Shown: positions 1-8,448 of the stretch, one piece after another
Layout: each line of letters begins with the position of its first letter
Position numbering within the stretch: position 1 is the first letter of the stretch
Notes under the pieces: model-generated
Database searches by the model: none
Told to the model about the DNA's origin: nothing
Seen by the model: the letters and a program-made list of their open reading frames with translations, nothing else
DNA from: Bacteroidetes bacterium UBA1941
GTDB lineage: Bacteria; Bacteroidota; Bacteroidia; Chitinophagales; LD1
Direction: 5' to 3'
DNA length: 64,000 bases
Assembly (NCBI GenBank): GCA_002336805.1
Contig: DDEZ01000006.1
Coordinates: forward strand, 62,001-126,000
Translations under genes and position numbers: made by a program

Positions 1-739
1 TTGCAGCTCTGCCTACACCTTCCGTACCTTCATTGGAGTTATAGCCCTTATAGCAGCTGATCATGCCTATGGCAAAACCAAAAAAGAAGGTCTTGACAAA
101 AGCCGGGAAGACATCTATAAAATCCAGCTTATTGAAGACGTGGCCAAAGAAAACATTGAAGGACGTATGGCCGCTCAGATTTACACCTATGAATGAGCCA
201 ATAAGAGCGATACCATCTGCAAAAATCACCAGTAATGGAACCATCAATATCGCAGCGCTAATTCTACTTACCACTATATAGTTGAAAGGCCGATTGCCCG
301 CTACCTCCATAGCGTCTATCTGCTCCGTGACGCGCATAGAGGCCAGCTCAGCACCTATGCCTGACCCTACTTTGCCGGCACATATCAGCGCTGTGATGAC
401 AGGAGATATCTCCCGGATCATGGCTACAGATACCATGGCAGGCAGCCAGGATGTCGCTCCAAATTTGGCAAGGGTAGGCTGAGACTGCATGGTAAATACC
501 AAGCCCATGATAAAGGCTGTGATACCTACCAGCGGCAACGACTTGTTGCCTATGAGGTAGCTTTGTTTCAGAAATTCATTGATCTCATAGGGAGGCAAGA
601 ATGCTTCTTTGAAAAACCTCCCGGAAAATTGAGTCATAGATGCCACCTCTATGAGGAGCGCTCTGATGCCGGAGGGTTTTGCTGCTTCCGGTGCTTCTGG
701 CGGTGATGTATTGTCGTCAATGGCCTTGTCTGCAGTCAT
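1..739 (-). CDS. mlaE: MlaE/YrbE-family ABC transporter permease (C-terminus cut by window edge)
   Basis: Inner-membrane permease of an Mla-type ABC transporter that moves phospholipid between the inner and outer membranes together with an ATPase and an MCE-domain lipid-binding protein. About 246 codons are visible, starting at the ATG at 739; the reading frame is still open at base 1, so roughly the last 20 residues are missing. After a hydrophilic N-terminal tail (about residues 1-25) come the family's hydrophobic segments. The signature stretch GIGAELASMRVTEQIDAMEV, diagnostic for this family, is present near the middle. The ATPase and MCE genes would be expected just beyond the left edge. 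It lies 130 bp downstream of a histidine kinase on the same strand. Family assignment is firm; the exact lipid substrate is inferred. Confidence 0.93.
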   Translation of the reverse strand, partial: MTADKAIDDNTSPPEAPEAAKPSGIRALLIEVASMTQFSGRFFKEAFLPPYEINEFLKQSYLIGNKSLPLVGITAFIMGLVFTMQSQPTLAKFGATSWLPAMVSVAMIREISPVITALICAGKVGSGIGAELASMRVTEQIDAMEVAGNRPFNYIVVSRISAAILMVPLLVIFADGIALIGSFIGVNLSGHTSFNVFFGHVFNKLDFIDVFPAFVKTFFFGFAIGMISCYKGYNSNEGTEGVGRAA

Positions 740-869
740 GTGAGATGTATAATGACTTGCTAAGACAAAGTTTAAGCCATGCGTAAAATGCAGGGAAAGT
801 GTGAAAAAACTAAAGAATATGGGCCACTATGGGCAGATGGCAGAAAAAAACGGGAATATATTTCCCATA

Positions 870-2114
870 CTATTGATCCTCCAAGTGTACACTGGCCGGT
901 AGTGAGAAATAAAAGGTGGATCCATGGCCTACTTCAGACTCGGCCCATACCTCACCCCCATGCCTTGTGACGATCTTATGCACGATAGAAAGACCTATAC
1001 CTGAGCCTTCATAATCGCGGCCGCTGTGCAATCTCTTGAAAGCCTCAAACAACTGATCGTAATATGTCATGTCAAACCCAGCACCATTATCTCTGACATG
1101 ATAGATGACCATGTCGCCATCTGTCTCTGATCCGATCTCGATCACAGCGTTCTCCGTTTTGCGGGAATACTTTACTGCATTCAGGATCAGGTTATTCCAT
1201 ACATGCTCCATAGCAATACTATCTACAGGTGCATCAGAGAGTGTCCCTATGCGGAAATCAATTTTGCGGGCTGGCTCTGCCTCGCAGCAGCTATCGCATA
1301 TCTGTGTCACCATATCCTGCATCGAGGTCATACGGCGCACCAGCGCCTTAGTGCCCATGGTGAAAAATGCCATGAGGTCGTCTATGGTCTGATGCATATT
1401 CATGGCATTTTGCATCACCTTGGTCATCATTTGGTTTGACCTGGTGTTTATGTTTTCATCAGGTTCTGAGCGGATCAGCTCTATGAATCCGATGATGGAC
1501 CGCAGTGGCGAGCGCAGGTCATGAGATACGGAATACGAAAATGCTTCCAGGTCTTTATTGACAGCCTGCAATTCTGCGGTGCGCTCTGCCACGCGCCGCT
1601 CCAGAGCATTGTACATTTCTATGTTTTCTACCGTCACGGCTGTGATATCAGCCAGAGACTGTAGCAGCCTGACCTGCTCAGGGGTGGGGGTATGGTGGTA
1701 GGCCCAGTAGTTTCCTATCGCTCCTATGGGATCCATCTGCCGGATCGGTACCATTACCATGGTCTTGACAAATGTGGGGCGGTATGCTTCCACCGGTACG
1801 CGTTCATCCTTATAAATATCAGGTATTACTACCGCTTTTTTATTCATCATTGACCATCCGCTTACGCAGGTTGTCAGGGGAAAGCGGTGGCCTTTCCATA
1901 GCGGTTCTATAGCGTCTTCATCCGCATAGTAGCAGTATTCCCCTTCTTTGAGCACAAATGTGGCACCATCCGCGCCAGTGAGTTTCCGGGCGCCGCTCCT
2001 CACTATCTCCATCACGCGCTCGATACTGCGCGCCATGGATAGCTGCTGTACAGTATCTACTAGTACCTCCATACCAGAAGTGTACGCTATAGTGTGAGGT
2101 GCCTGAGCCAACAT
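870..2114 (-). CDS. GAF-domain sensor histidine kinase, soluble
   Basis: A 414-residue kinase without transmembrane segments, so probably cytoplasmic. Residues about 20-170 form a GAF sensor domain, followed by a short coiled linker, a HisKA dimerisation domain with the phospho-accepting His198 in SYSVSHDLRSP, and a HATPase_c domain with N box (Asn312 in LNAVKYS), G1 box DNGAGF (342-347) and G2 box GSGIGLSIV (about 370-378). This GAF-HisKA-HATPase order resembles bacteriophytochrome-like kinases, but there is no PAS or PHY domain and I see no obvious chromophore cysteine motif, so the ligand is unknown. There is no response-regulator gene beside it. Met15 is a reasonable alternative start, since homology to GAF begins after it. 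Confidence 0.9.
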   Translation of the reverse strand: MLAQAPHTIAYTSGMEVLVDTVQQLSMARSIERVMEIVRSGARKLTGADGATFVLKEGEYCYYADEDAIEPLWKGHRFPLTTCVSGWSMMNKKAVVIPDIYKDERVPVEAYRPTFVKTMVMVPIRQMDPIGAIGNYWAYHHTPTPEQVRLLQSLADITAVTVENIEMYNALERRVAERTAELQAVNKDLEAFSYSVSHDLRSPLRSIIGFIELIRSEPDENINTRSNQMMTKVMQNAMNMHQTIDDLMAFFTMGTKALVRRMTSMQDMVTQICDSCCEAEPARKIDFRIGTLSDAPVDSIAMEHVWNNLILNAVKYSRKTENAVIEIGSETDGDMVIYHVRDNGAGFDMTYYDQLFEAFKRLHSGRDYEGSGIGLSIVHKIVTRHGGEVWAESEVGHGSTFYFSLPASVHLEDQ

Positions 2115-2207
2115 GTTGGAACGTTTCCCTAAAAATAAGGCAAAAAGGGTTAGCTTAAAATACTCCTACATAGAGGATATTGTAACATCTCTGCCCTCAA
2201 AAATGTA

Positions 2208-3485
2208 TTAAGGCTTTACTGCGAGCTTACCTATATTGAGCAGCAGGCGTTTATAGACCGGGCCATGGTGCATCGGCCTGCCCTGACGAAACTCGTCAAA
2301 AAACATTTTTGTGTAGATCACAGCAAACAGTGCGCAATTGACATGATGAAATTTGCGACCCGCCTGCCAGAGCTCTACATTCTTCGCGCCGTTCTTCTTC
2401 ATGGTTTCGTAGGCCGTTACTGAGTTTTTGTAGGTGACCTGTTCGTCACCACGGCAGTAGCATAGCTGTACCGGTGCGTCTGGCTTCCAGTCGTAGACAT
2501 TATTAGATGCCAGGTACTGACGGAATGGAGAATTTTTGTTTTGCTCAAAGTCCAGGTAGAACTCATTTTTCACCGCTTTGAAAGCTGTGTCGGGCATATT
2601 GGCATCTATCACTTCCATAGGCCAGGCGCCATCTACCAGCCTGGGGAGTATCGTATCATATGGAGCTATCAGCGCATCTTTCATGAGCTGCATACCACCT
2701 TGGGTTTCATAGAAGGAGGCTAGCATGAAAGCGAGATAGCCAGGGTAGTCGTAGTGCTTCCTGCGGGTAGTGTAGACCGTGGTCTCTACATCGTACGGGC
2801 CACTCATAGGCGATGAGGCAGTGACAGGAAAGCGCTCAGTATACTGCGCCTGCAGCAGCCTGTGCGTGGCCATCGCTGCATGGCCTCCCTGCGAGTAGCC
2901 GGTCACAAAGAGCTGATCACCCTTTTTGACCTGTAGAGATGGCAGCAGATCAGTCACAGCTATGAGCATATCTACAGAGGCACCGGCCTCAGTCTTGGCA
3001 TCCAGGTAGAGCTGTGCGCGCTCACCGAGGCCTTTGCCTATATAGTCCGGACACAGTACTATGTAGCCATCTGTGGCAAAGGCCAGGCATATGCTCTGCT
3101 CTCCTGTACCGTCAAAAGGGGTCTCGCGGCATATCTCGGTACCATGATTATAAATCATAGTGGGGGCCGGGTCGGTATTGCCCTGCGGTACGAATAGCAT
3201 ACCGGAGGCACGCACCAGTGATCCATCAGCATAGGTGGTCAGGTAGATGACCTCATAGATATTGATACCCTGCTTCACTCCGAGCATGACGCCCGGTATG
3301 TGCTGCTGCTTGAAAAACGCTTTTAGTTCCTCCTGAGGATAGCTTTTGATCAGGTTGTAGCTGATGATATCGCCCGCCTTGGCAGCCGGAGCATCAGCGG
3401 AGCGGGCTGTAAAGCCGGTGCTTAGAATGAGGATAGTAAAGGCTAGAAATGTCTTCAAAAAACCAGGTGACATATAGGTACGCAT
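2208..3485 (-). CDS. Secreted alpha/beta hydrolase (lipase/esterase-like)
   Basis: A 425-residue protein with an N-terminal signal peptide (hydrophobic stretch about residues 9-24, cleavage near residue 30). The nucleophile elbow GYSQGGHA carries Ser198. The acid is probably the Asp of CRGDEQV and the base the His of FHHVNCA near the C-terminus, the order expected for the fold. An HG motif (YNHGTE) that can form the oxyanion hole precedes them. The overall pattern resembles secretory lipases and related esterases; the true substrate cannot be read from sequence. Start at Met1 or Met5 (MSPGF) are both possible. A Bacteroidota -7 element TACCTTTG lies at 3505-3512, about 20 bases upstream, which suggests its own promoter. 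Confidence 0.85.
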   Translation of the reverse strand: MRTYMSPGFLKTFLAFTILILSTGFTARSADAPAAKAGDIISYNLIKSYPQEELKAFFKQQHIPGVMLGVKQGINIYEVIYLTTYADGSLVRASGMLFVPQGNTDPAPTMIYNHGTEICRETPFDGTGEQSICLAFATDGYIVLCPDYIGKGLGERAQLYLDAKTEAGASVDMLIAVTDLLPSLQVKKGDQLFVTGYSQGGHAAMATHRLLQAQYTERFPVTASSPMSGPYDVETTVYTTRRKHYDYPGYLAFMLASFYETQGGMQLMKDALIAPYDTILPRLVDGAWPMEVIDANMPDTAFKAVKNEFYLDFEQNKNSPFRQYLASNNVYDWKPDAPVQLCYCRGDEQVTYKNSVTAYETMKKNGAKNVELWQAGRKFHHVNCALFAVIYTKMFFDEFRQGRPMHHGPVYKRLLLNIGKLAVKP

Positions 3486-3504
3486 TGCTTCAGAAATTTC
3501 GATG

Positions 3505-3512
3505 CAAAGGTA
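3505..3512 (-). promoter_or_regulatory. Bacteroidota-type -7 promoter element (TACCTTTG)
   Basis: The minus strand reads TACCTTTGCATCG, an exact match to TAnnTTTG, placed 19 bases before the ATG of the secreted hydrolase. The same octamer recurs before the NADH dehydrogenase and the TonB-dependent receptor. A clear TTTG at the -33 position was not seen, so the call rests on the -7 element and its location. Confidence 0.5.
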
Positions 3513-3583
3513 CGCAAAGCCTATCTGTGCGTGCCCGGCAGTGAGCCGGAAAAACTGGTAGTTGAATGAAAGGTCAAAAAGAG

Positions 3584-3979
3584 CTACTGCTCTTCAAAGC
3601 GTATCTCCTGGATGGCAAAAACGCCATTGACCTGCTTGGCATATACGTAGGTGCGATAAGAGCCGGCAGTAGTGGACAGGTTACCCATAAAGTACTTAGC
3701 CCCTCCCGGAGACTCACCCCTGTGCTGTACGGAGAATGAACGAGGAGAGTGGGAGCTGAAAAAGTTCTTTAATACAGCCTCTGCCTGAGACTTGCTGTAT
3801 GAGTTTTGCGCATCGCGTATATGTATCTCGACATTGCCGGAGAAATACTGCGAAAGGGCAGATACATCGCCAGAACCGATGGCGGATTCTATGTTGTCAA
3901 AACTTTGCGCCTGGCTGGTGCTGACAAAAACTGTCATGCTGATAAGCAGGGCCGCAAAGAGTTTATAGAAGGCTCTCAT
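3584..3979 (-). CDS. DUF4783 family exported protein
   Basis: A 131-residue protein with a signal peptide ending at about AQA (residue 24). The rest is a compact alpha+beta domain of the NTF2-like type that Pfam calls DUF4783: it opens with FDNIESAIGSGDVSALSQYF and ends with FAIQEIRFEEQ, both typical. The family is widespread in Bacteroidota and its function is not known. It is transcribed away from gpmI, from which it is separated by 113 bases. No partner gene gives a further clue. Confidence 0.85.
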   Translation of the reverse strand: MRAFYKLFAALLISMTVFVSTSQAQSFDNIESAIGSGDVSALSQYFSGNVEIHIRDAQNSYSKSQAEAVLKNFFSSHSPRSFSVQHRGESPGGAKYFMGNLSTTAGSYRTYVYAKQVNGVFAIQEIRFEEQ

Positions 3980-4092
3980 TTTATTATTAATGCTAATTGT
4001 AAAACTTACCGCTATTCTTACGAAATTCGTGCCAAATACCGAATCAATCTACTATTTTACCTAAAAAGAAGCTAGTAAGCAAATTTATCAAG

Positions 4093-5619
4093 ATGAATCG
4101 TAAAGTAGCATTAATCATCATGGACGGCTGGGGCCACGGCAGCCAGCCTGACCGCAGCGCTATAGCTCAGGCTAACGTTCCGTTTATCAAGAGTTTATAC
4201 AAGAAATACGCTAACTCGGAGCTGATCACCCATGGTGAGGCCGTAGGCCTGCCCGACGGTCAGATGGGCAATAGCGAAGTAGGCCACCTAAACATAGGCG
4301 CTGGCAGAGTAGTCTATCAGGAGCTGCTGCGCATCAATATAGCTGTGCGCGATGGAGAGCTGGTAGCCAATCCTACCCTGCTGGATGCTATCCGGTACTG
4401 CCGCGAGCAGCAGAAACCGCTACATCTCATGGGCCTCGTATCTGATGGCGGCGTACACTCACATACATCACACCTGCGTGCTATCTGTGACATAGCCAAG
4501 GCAAATGGCCTGGGTGCGGATCAGGTTTTTATACACGCATTTACTGATGGCAGGGATACGGACCCCAAGAGTGGACTGGGCTACATGACCGATCTCAGTG
4601 CATATCTCCAGACTTCTGCCGGGCGTATCGCTTCTGTTTGTGGCAGGTACTACGCCATGGATAGGGACAACCGTTGGGAGCGGGTAAAACTGGCCTATGA
4701 CCTCCTGGTCAAGGGTGAGGGCAACAAGACAACAGATGCACTGGCTGCTATCAGGGCCTCCTACGCCGCTGATGTGACAGATGAGTTTATCAAACCCATA
4801 CTCGTCACAGACACTGCTGGTGCTCCGCTGACCGTAATCAGGGAGGGCGATGCTGTACTTTGTTTCAATTTTCGTACTGACCGCTGCCGCGAGATCACCA
4901 GGGCGCTGACGCAGCAGGATTTTCCCGAGCAGGATATGAAGCGCCTGGACCTCAACTATACCACGCTCACGATCTATGATCATAGCTTCAAAAATGTGAA
5001 GAATATCTTCTCTAATGATGATCTGACCATGACGCTGGGTGAAGTGGTATCCAATGCAGGTAAAACGCAACTGCGCGCGGCGGAGACTGAGAAATATCCG
5101 CACGTGACCTTCTTTTTCAGCGGCGGTCGTGAGGCTTTGTTTCCGGGAGAGGAGAGGATAATGGAGCCTTCGCCCAAAGTGGCTACCTATGACCTGCAGC
5201 CCGAGATGAGTGCCTATGGACTCACAGCGCGTGCGGTAGAGTTTATAGACAAAACGGAGCCGGATTTCATCTGCCTGAACTATGCCAATGCGGATATGGT
5301 GGGACATACGGGTGTTTTCAGCGCCGTGGTCAAGGCCTGCGAGGCGGTCAATAACTGCGTAGAAAAGCTGGTCACTACCTGTCTGGCTCACGGCTATGCC
5401 ATCCTGCTCACCGCAGATCATGGTAATGCTGACTATGTGATCAATGATGATGGCTCGCCCAATACGGCGCATACCAAAAATCCGGTGCCGCTGTTTCTGA
5501 TAGATAATGAACTCCGGCCTGACCTGAAAAATGGGGGGCTCTCCGACATAGCACCCACCGTACTCAAACTGATGGGCCTGCCGCAGCCAAAAGAAATGAC
5601 AGGCAAGGCATTGTTCTAG
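4093..5619 (+). CDS. gpmI: 2,3-bisphosphoglycerate-independent phosphoglycerate mutase
   Basis: Interconverts 3- and 2-phosphoglycerate in glycolysis and gluconeogenesis in the cytoplasm, using two Mn ions and a phosphoserine intermediate. The 508-residue length is normal for GpmI. The metal site begins at MDGWGHG (Asp11); the catalytic serine is Ser61 in MGNSEVGHLN. Substrate and metal ligands follow in FTDGRDT, TADHGNAD and NTAHTKNPVP. The gene is monocistronic here: upstream lies a divergent DUF4783 gene and downstream the convergent DUF1003 gene begins only six bases after the stop. The identification is secure. Confidence 0.98.
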   Translation: MNRKVALIIMDGWGHGSQPDRSAIAQANVPFIKSLYKKYANSELITHGEAVGLPDGQMGNSEVGHLNIGAGRVVYQELLRINIAVRDGELVANPTLLDAIRYCREQQKPLHLMGLVSDGGVHSHTSHLRAICDIAKANGLGADQVFIHAFTDGRDTDPKSGLGYMTDLSAYLQTSAGRIASVCGRYYAMDRDNRWERVKLAYDLLVKGEGNKTTDALAAIRASYAADVTDEFIKPILVTDTAGAPLTVIREGDAVLCFNFRTDRCREITRALTQQDFPEQDMKRLDLNYTTLTIYDHSFKNVKNIFSNDDLTMTLGEVVSNAGKTQLRAAETEKYPHVTFFFSGGREALFPGEERIMEPSPKVATYDLQPEMSAYGLTARAVEFIDKTEPDFICLNYANADMVGHTGVFSAVVKACEAVNNCVEKLVTTCLAHGYAILLTADHGNADYVINDDGSPNTAHTKNPVPLFLIDNELRPDLKNGGLSDIAPTVLKLMGLPQPKEMTGKALF

Positions 5620-5624
5620 GGTGC

Positions 5625-6347
5625 CTACGTCTTGGGCAGTACGGCTTTTTCTACTTTCTCTACCAGCTCCTGTAGCATCTCCAGCTGTAGCTGCTGGATC
5701 TCTACTATCTGCTTGTGCTGATTGAGCATCATGTGGTCTCTCTTGTCATGCAGGAGGCGTATCTGCAGCTCCGCGGCCAGATTGACCTGATAGTCATGCT
5801 CGCTGCGGGCGCGGTCCTTGTCATTTTGCCTGTTTTGGCTCATCATGATGACTGGTGCCTGTAGAGCTGCGAGGCACGACAGCGCGAGATTGAGCAGGAT
5901 AAATGGATACGGGTCAAACCCGTGCTCTTTGTATACCAGCACGTTGATGCCCATCCACACCGCCATCATAGTGAGAAAGAAAATAATGAAGCTCCAGCTG
6001 CCGCCAAACTCGGCGATCTTATCTGCCAGGCGTTCGCCCAGCGTAGCCTCGGCCTCTATATCAGGCTCTACGTTGTCTGAGATGAAATTATTGGACTTCA
6101 ATTTATCTATGACCTGAGACTCCAGCTCGGTCATTTCGCCCACTTCTTTCTTTACGATATTCTCCATCTGCCGCATCCGGTAGCGGAATAGCTCCCGTGT
6201 AGAGATGTAGGAGTTCTCATTGAAGCCAGGACGGTCTTTACGGATCTCCTCTATCAGGGATTCCCTCACATCATCACCGGGGATCAGTTCATCCAGGTCA
6301 TGCTCCAGGCCCGTGATATGGCAGGTCGCTTTGGTCTTCTTCTCCAT
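5625..6347 (-). CDS. DUF1003 domain membrane protein
   Basis: A 240-residue integral membrane protein. Residues 1-105 are hydrophilic and contain short acidic stretches; two transmembrane helices follow (about 115-137, SWSFIIFFLTMMAVWMGINV, and 148-170), joined by a short loop with FDPYPFILLNLALS, which is the DUF1003 core. The C-terminal 60 residues are charged with a heptad pattern (LRHDK...EIQQLQLEMLQELVEKVEKA) and probably form a coiled coil. The family's function is unknown. It is convergent with gpmI and divergent from the NADH dehydrogenase gene, so it probably has its own promoter. Confidence 0.88.
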   Translation of the reverse strand: MEKKTKATCHITGLEHDLDELIPGDDVRESLIEEIRKDRPGFNENSYISTRELFRYRMRQMENIVKKEVGEMTELESQVIDKLKSNNFISDNVEPDIEAEATLGERLADKIAEFGGSWSFIIFFLTMMAVWMGINVLVYKEHGFDPYPFILLNLALSCLAALQAPVIMMSQNRQNDKDRARSEHDYQVNLAAELQIRLLHDKRDHMMLNQHKQIVEIQQLQLEMLQELVEKVEKAVLPKT

Positions 6348-6422
6348 ATAGCTGCTTTGTGACAGTTGGTTTATTGGTACAATTTTAGTTCGAATAAGCC
6401 ATTAAAAGAAACTTGAAACACA

Positions 6423-6430
6423 TACCTTTG
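6423..6430 (+). promoter_or_regulatory. Bacteroidota-type -7 promoter element (TACCTTTG)
   Basis: TACCTTTGCAGCG lies 20 bases before the ATG of the type II NADH dehydrogenase and matches TAnnTTTG exactly. The expected TTTG near -33 is not perfect. It would drive the ndh-mnmD pair. Confidence 0.5.
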
Positions 6431-6450
6431 CAGCGCAAAAAATCTGAGAT

Positions 6451-7746
6451 ATGAAGATAAACATACCAGAGGTTCATTTGCCCCGTGTTGTCATCGTCGG
6501 TTGCGGCTTTGGTGGCCTGGAGCTAGCTAAAAGTCTTTTTGATGCGCCTGTACAGGTCGTGCTGATAGACAAAAATAACTACCATACCTTCCAGCCTCTC
6601 CTCTATCAGGTCTCTACCTCAGGCCTGGAGGCAGACTCTATTGTCTATCCGATCAGAAAGATATTCAAGGGGCATAAGAATTTCCATTTTCGCTGGGGAG
6701 AGGTGCTCCGTATCAATGCGGAGCAGAAGAATATAGAGACGAGCATCGGTATCTGCAACTATGACTACCTGGTAGTAGCCACTGGCACCACGACCAATTT
6801 CTTTGGCATAGACGGCCTGGCCGAGAAGAGTATGCCTATGAAGTCTGTGGTAGAAGCGCTGAACCTGCGCTCGCTGATACTCCAGAACTTTGAGAAGGCG
6901 CTACTGGTACAGTCTACAGAGGAGCGTGATGCGCTGATGACCTTTGTAGTGGTAGGTGGCGGGCCTACAGGTGTGGAGCTGACCGGAGCGCTCTGTGAGC
7001 TGAAGAAGCATGTACTGCCCAATGACTATCCCGAGCTGGACTTCCGCAAGATGCGGGTCATACTCATAGAGTCAGGAGACCGGCTGCTGTCTATGATGAA
7101 TGATGACAACCGTGCGCGATCTGTACGCTACCTGCATGAGCTGGGTGCCGAGGTATGGCTGAATGTACGCGTGACGAAATACGATGGACACCTGATCACT
7201 ACTGCCTCCGGCAAAACGATCACAGCCGCTAACCTGATCTGGGCTGCGGGTGTGAAAGGTCAAATGATAGAAGGGCTCAATCCTGAGATAGTCACGCCGA
7301 CCAAACGGTATATGGTGGATGAGGCAAACAGGATAAAGGGTTATGAGAATGTCTTTGCTATAGGTGATATGGCCTATATGGTCACAGATAAATATCTCAA
7401 AGGGCACCCACAAGTGGCACCGGTAGCGATACAGCAGGGGCATAACCTGGCCAAAAATATCCGTCACCTGCTCAAAGGTGAGCAGACCAAAGCCTTTGAC
7501 TACTTTGATAAAGGCTCTATGGCCACTATAGGCAGAAACCGTGCAGTGGTGGAGGTCGGCAAAATTTCCTTTGGCGGCTTCTTTGGCTGGGCTACCTGGC
7601 TGCTGGTGCATCTGATGTCCATCGTTGGTTTTCGCAATAGGGTCGTGACGTTATTCAACTGGCTGTGGAACTATGTCAGCTATGACCGCAATATCCGACT
7701 GATCATAAGGCCATTTCATCGCAGCGGGGAGGACGCAAAGGCATGA
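6451..7746 (+). CDS. ndh: Type II NADH:quinone oxidoreductase-like FAD protein
   Basis: A single-subunit, non-proton-pumping NADH dehydrogenase that passes electrons from NADH to quinone at the inner face of the cytoplasmic membrane. The 431-residue protein has the FAD dinucleotide fold (VVIVGCGFGGLELAKSL, about residues 14-30), a second Rossmann motif for NADH (VVVGGGPTGVELTGAL, about 167-182) and the second FAD contact NVFAIGDMAYM. The final 50 residues contain a hydrophobic segment (FFGWATWLLVHLMSIVGF) for membrane attachment, as is common in the family. The stop overlaps the start of mnmD by four bases, so the two are likely cotranscribed, although no functional link is obvious. Confidence 0.92.
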   Translation: MKINIPEVHLPRVVIVGCGFGGLELAKSLFDAPVQVVLIDKNNYHTFQPLLYQVSTSGLEADSIVYPIRKIFKGHKNFHFRWGEVLRINAEQKNIETSIGICNYDYLVVATGTTTNFFGIDGLAEKSMPMKSVVEALNLRSLILQNFEKALLVQSTEERDALMTFVVVGGGPTGVELTGALCELKKHVLPNDYPELDFRKMRVILIESGDRLLSMMNDDNRARSVRYLHELGAEVWLNVRVTKYDGHLITTASGKTITAANLIWAAGVKGQMIEGLNPEIVTPTKRYMVDEANRIKGYENVFAIGDMAYMVTDKYLKGHPQVAPVAIQQGHNLAKNIRHLLKGEQTKAFDYFDKGSMATIGRNRAVVEVGKISFGGFFGWATWLLVHLMSIVGFRNRVVTLFNWLWNYVSYDRNIRLIIRPFHRSGEDAKA

Positions 7747-8396
7747 AACTACTCCTGACTGAAGACGGTTCTCATACGATCTATTCAGAGCATTTTGACG
7801 AGATATACCACTCCCGTAGAGGCGCGCTGACAGAATCGCAACACGTATTTATCCAAAGTGGTTTAGCTGCTCTGGATACTAAAGAGATGAGTATTTTTGA
7901 GGTGGGTTTTGGCACCGGACTCAACGCCCTTCTCTCTTGGATATATGCCGGGCAGCAAGGATTAAAGGTCCATTACACCGGGGTCGAATTATACCCGGTT
8001 TCTAAGGAAATATTAAATGAGATCAACCTGGCCTCGCTTTTCCCTGGTCATGAGGAGAAGTTCCATAAACTGCATCAGGCGCGGTGGGGAGAAACGATAG
8101 TTTTTGATGATCATTTTTCATTGCACAAATTGCAGGGTTCGCTGACTGACTGTACGATTCCGGACGGGCAGGACCTTGTCTACTTTGATGCTTTCTCTCC
8201 GGACAAGCAGCCGGAGCTCTGGTCTGCAGAGATTTTCCATAAGATATATGACAGTATGAACCCTGGCGCAGTGCTGGTGACCTACTGCTCCAAGGGCTAT
8301 GTACGTCGGAATATGCAGGAGGCTGGGTTTATGATAGAGAAGCTGCCCGGCCCACCAGGCAAAAGGGAAATGGTACGGGCCAGAAAACCTCTTTAG
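7743..8396 (+). CDS. mnmD: tRNA (5-methylaminomethyl-2-thiouridine)-methyltransferase MnmD
   Basis: SAM-dependent methyltransferase that completes the mnm5s2U modification at the wobble position U34 of tRNA, as a stand-alone version of the N-terminal domain of E. coli MnmC. At 217 residues it has the SAM motif EVGFGTGLNALLSW (about residues 52-65), the conserved FDAFSPDKQPELW block, and the C-terminal stretch PGPPGKREMVRA typical of MnmD. It has no fused FAD oxidase domain, which is usual outside Proteobacteria. It starts inside the last codons of ndh (ATGA overlap). Confidence 0.92.
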   Translation: MKLLLTEDGSHTIYSEHFDEIYHSRRGALTESQHVFIQSGLAALDTKEMSIFEVGFGTGLNALLSWIYAGQQGLKVHYTGVELYPVSKEILNEINLASLFPGHEEKFHKLHQARWGETIVFDDHFSLHKLQGSLTDCTIPDGQDLVYFDAFSPDKQPELWSAEIFHKIYDSMNPGAVLVTYCSKGYVRRNMQEAGFMIEKLPGPPGKREMVRARKPL

Positions 8397-8436
8397 GAAG
8401 TTATTCACCTTGCTCATATACGATGGCGCTAATCTT

Positions 8437-8444
8437 TATATTTG
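8437..8444 (+). promoter_or_regulatory. Bacteroidota-type -7 element immediately before a start codon
   Basis: TATATTTG matches TAnnTTTG and ends only four bases before the ATG at 8449. If it is used, transcription would begin at or within a base or two of the start codon and the message would be leaderless. No TTTG at the -33 spacing was seen, so this is tentative. Confidence 0.35.
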
Positions 8445-8448
8445 AAAG

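Noticed and set aside
4468..5472. Minus-strand open frame of 334 codons inside gpmI
   Set aside because: Fully within a secure gene on the other strand; the translation has no recognisable motif.
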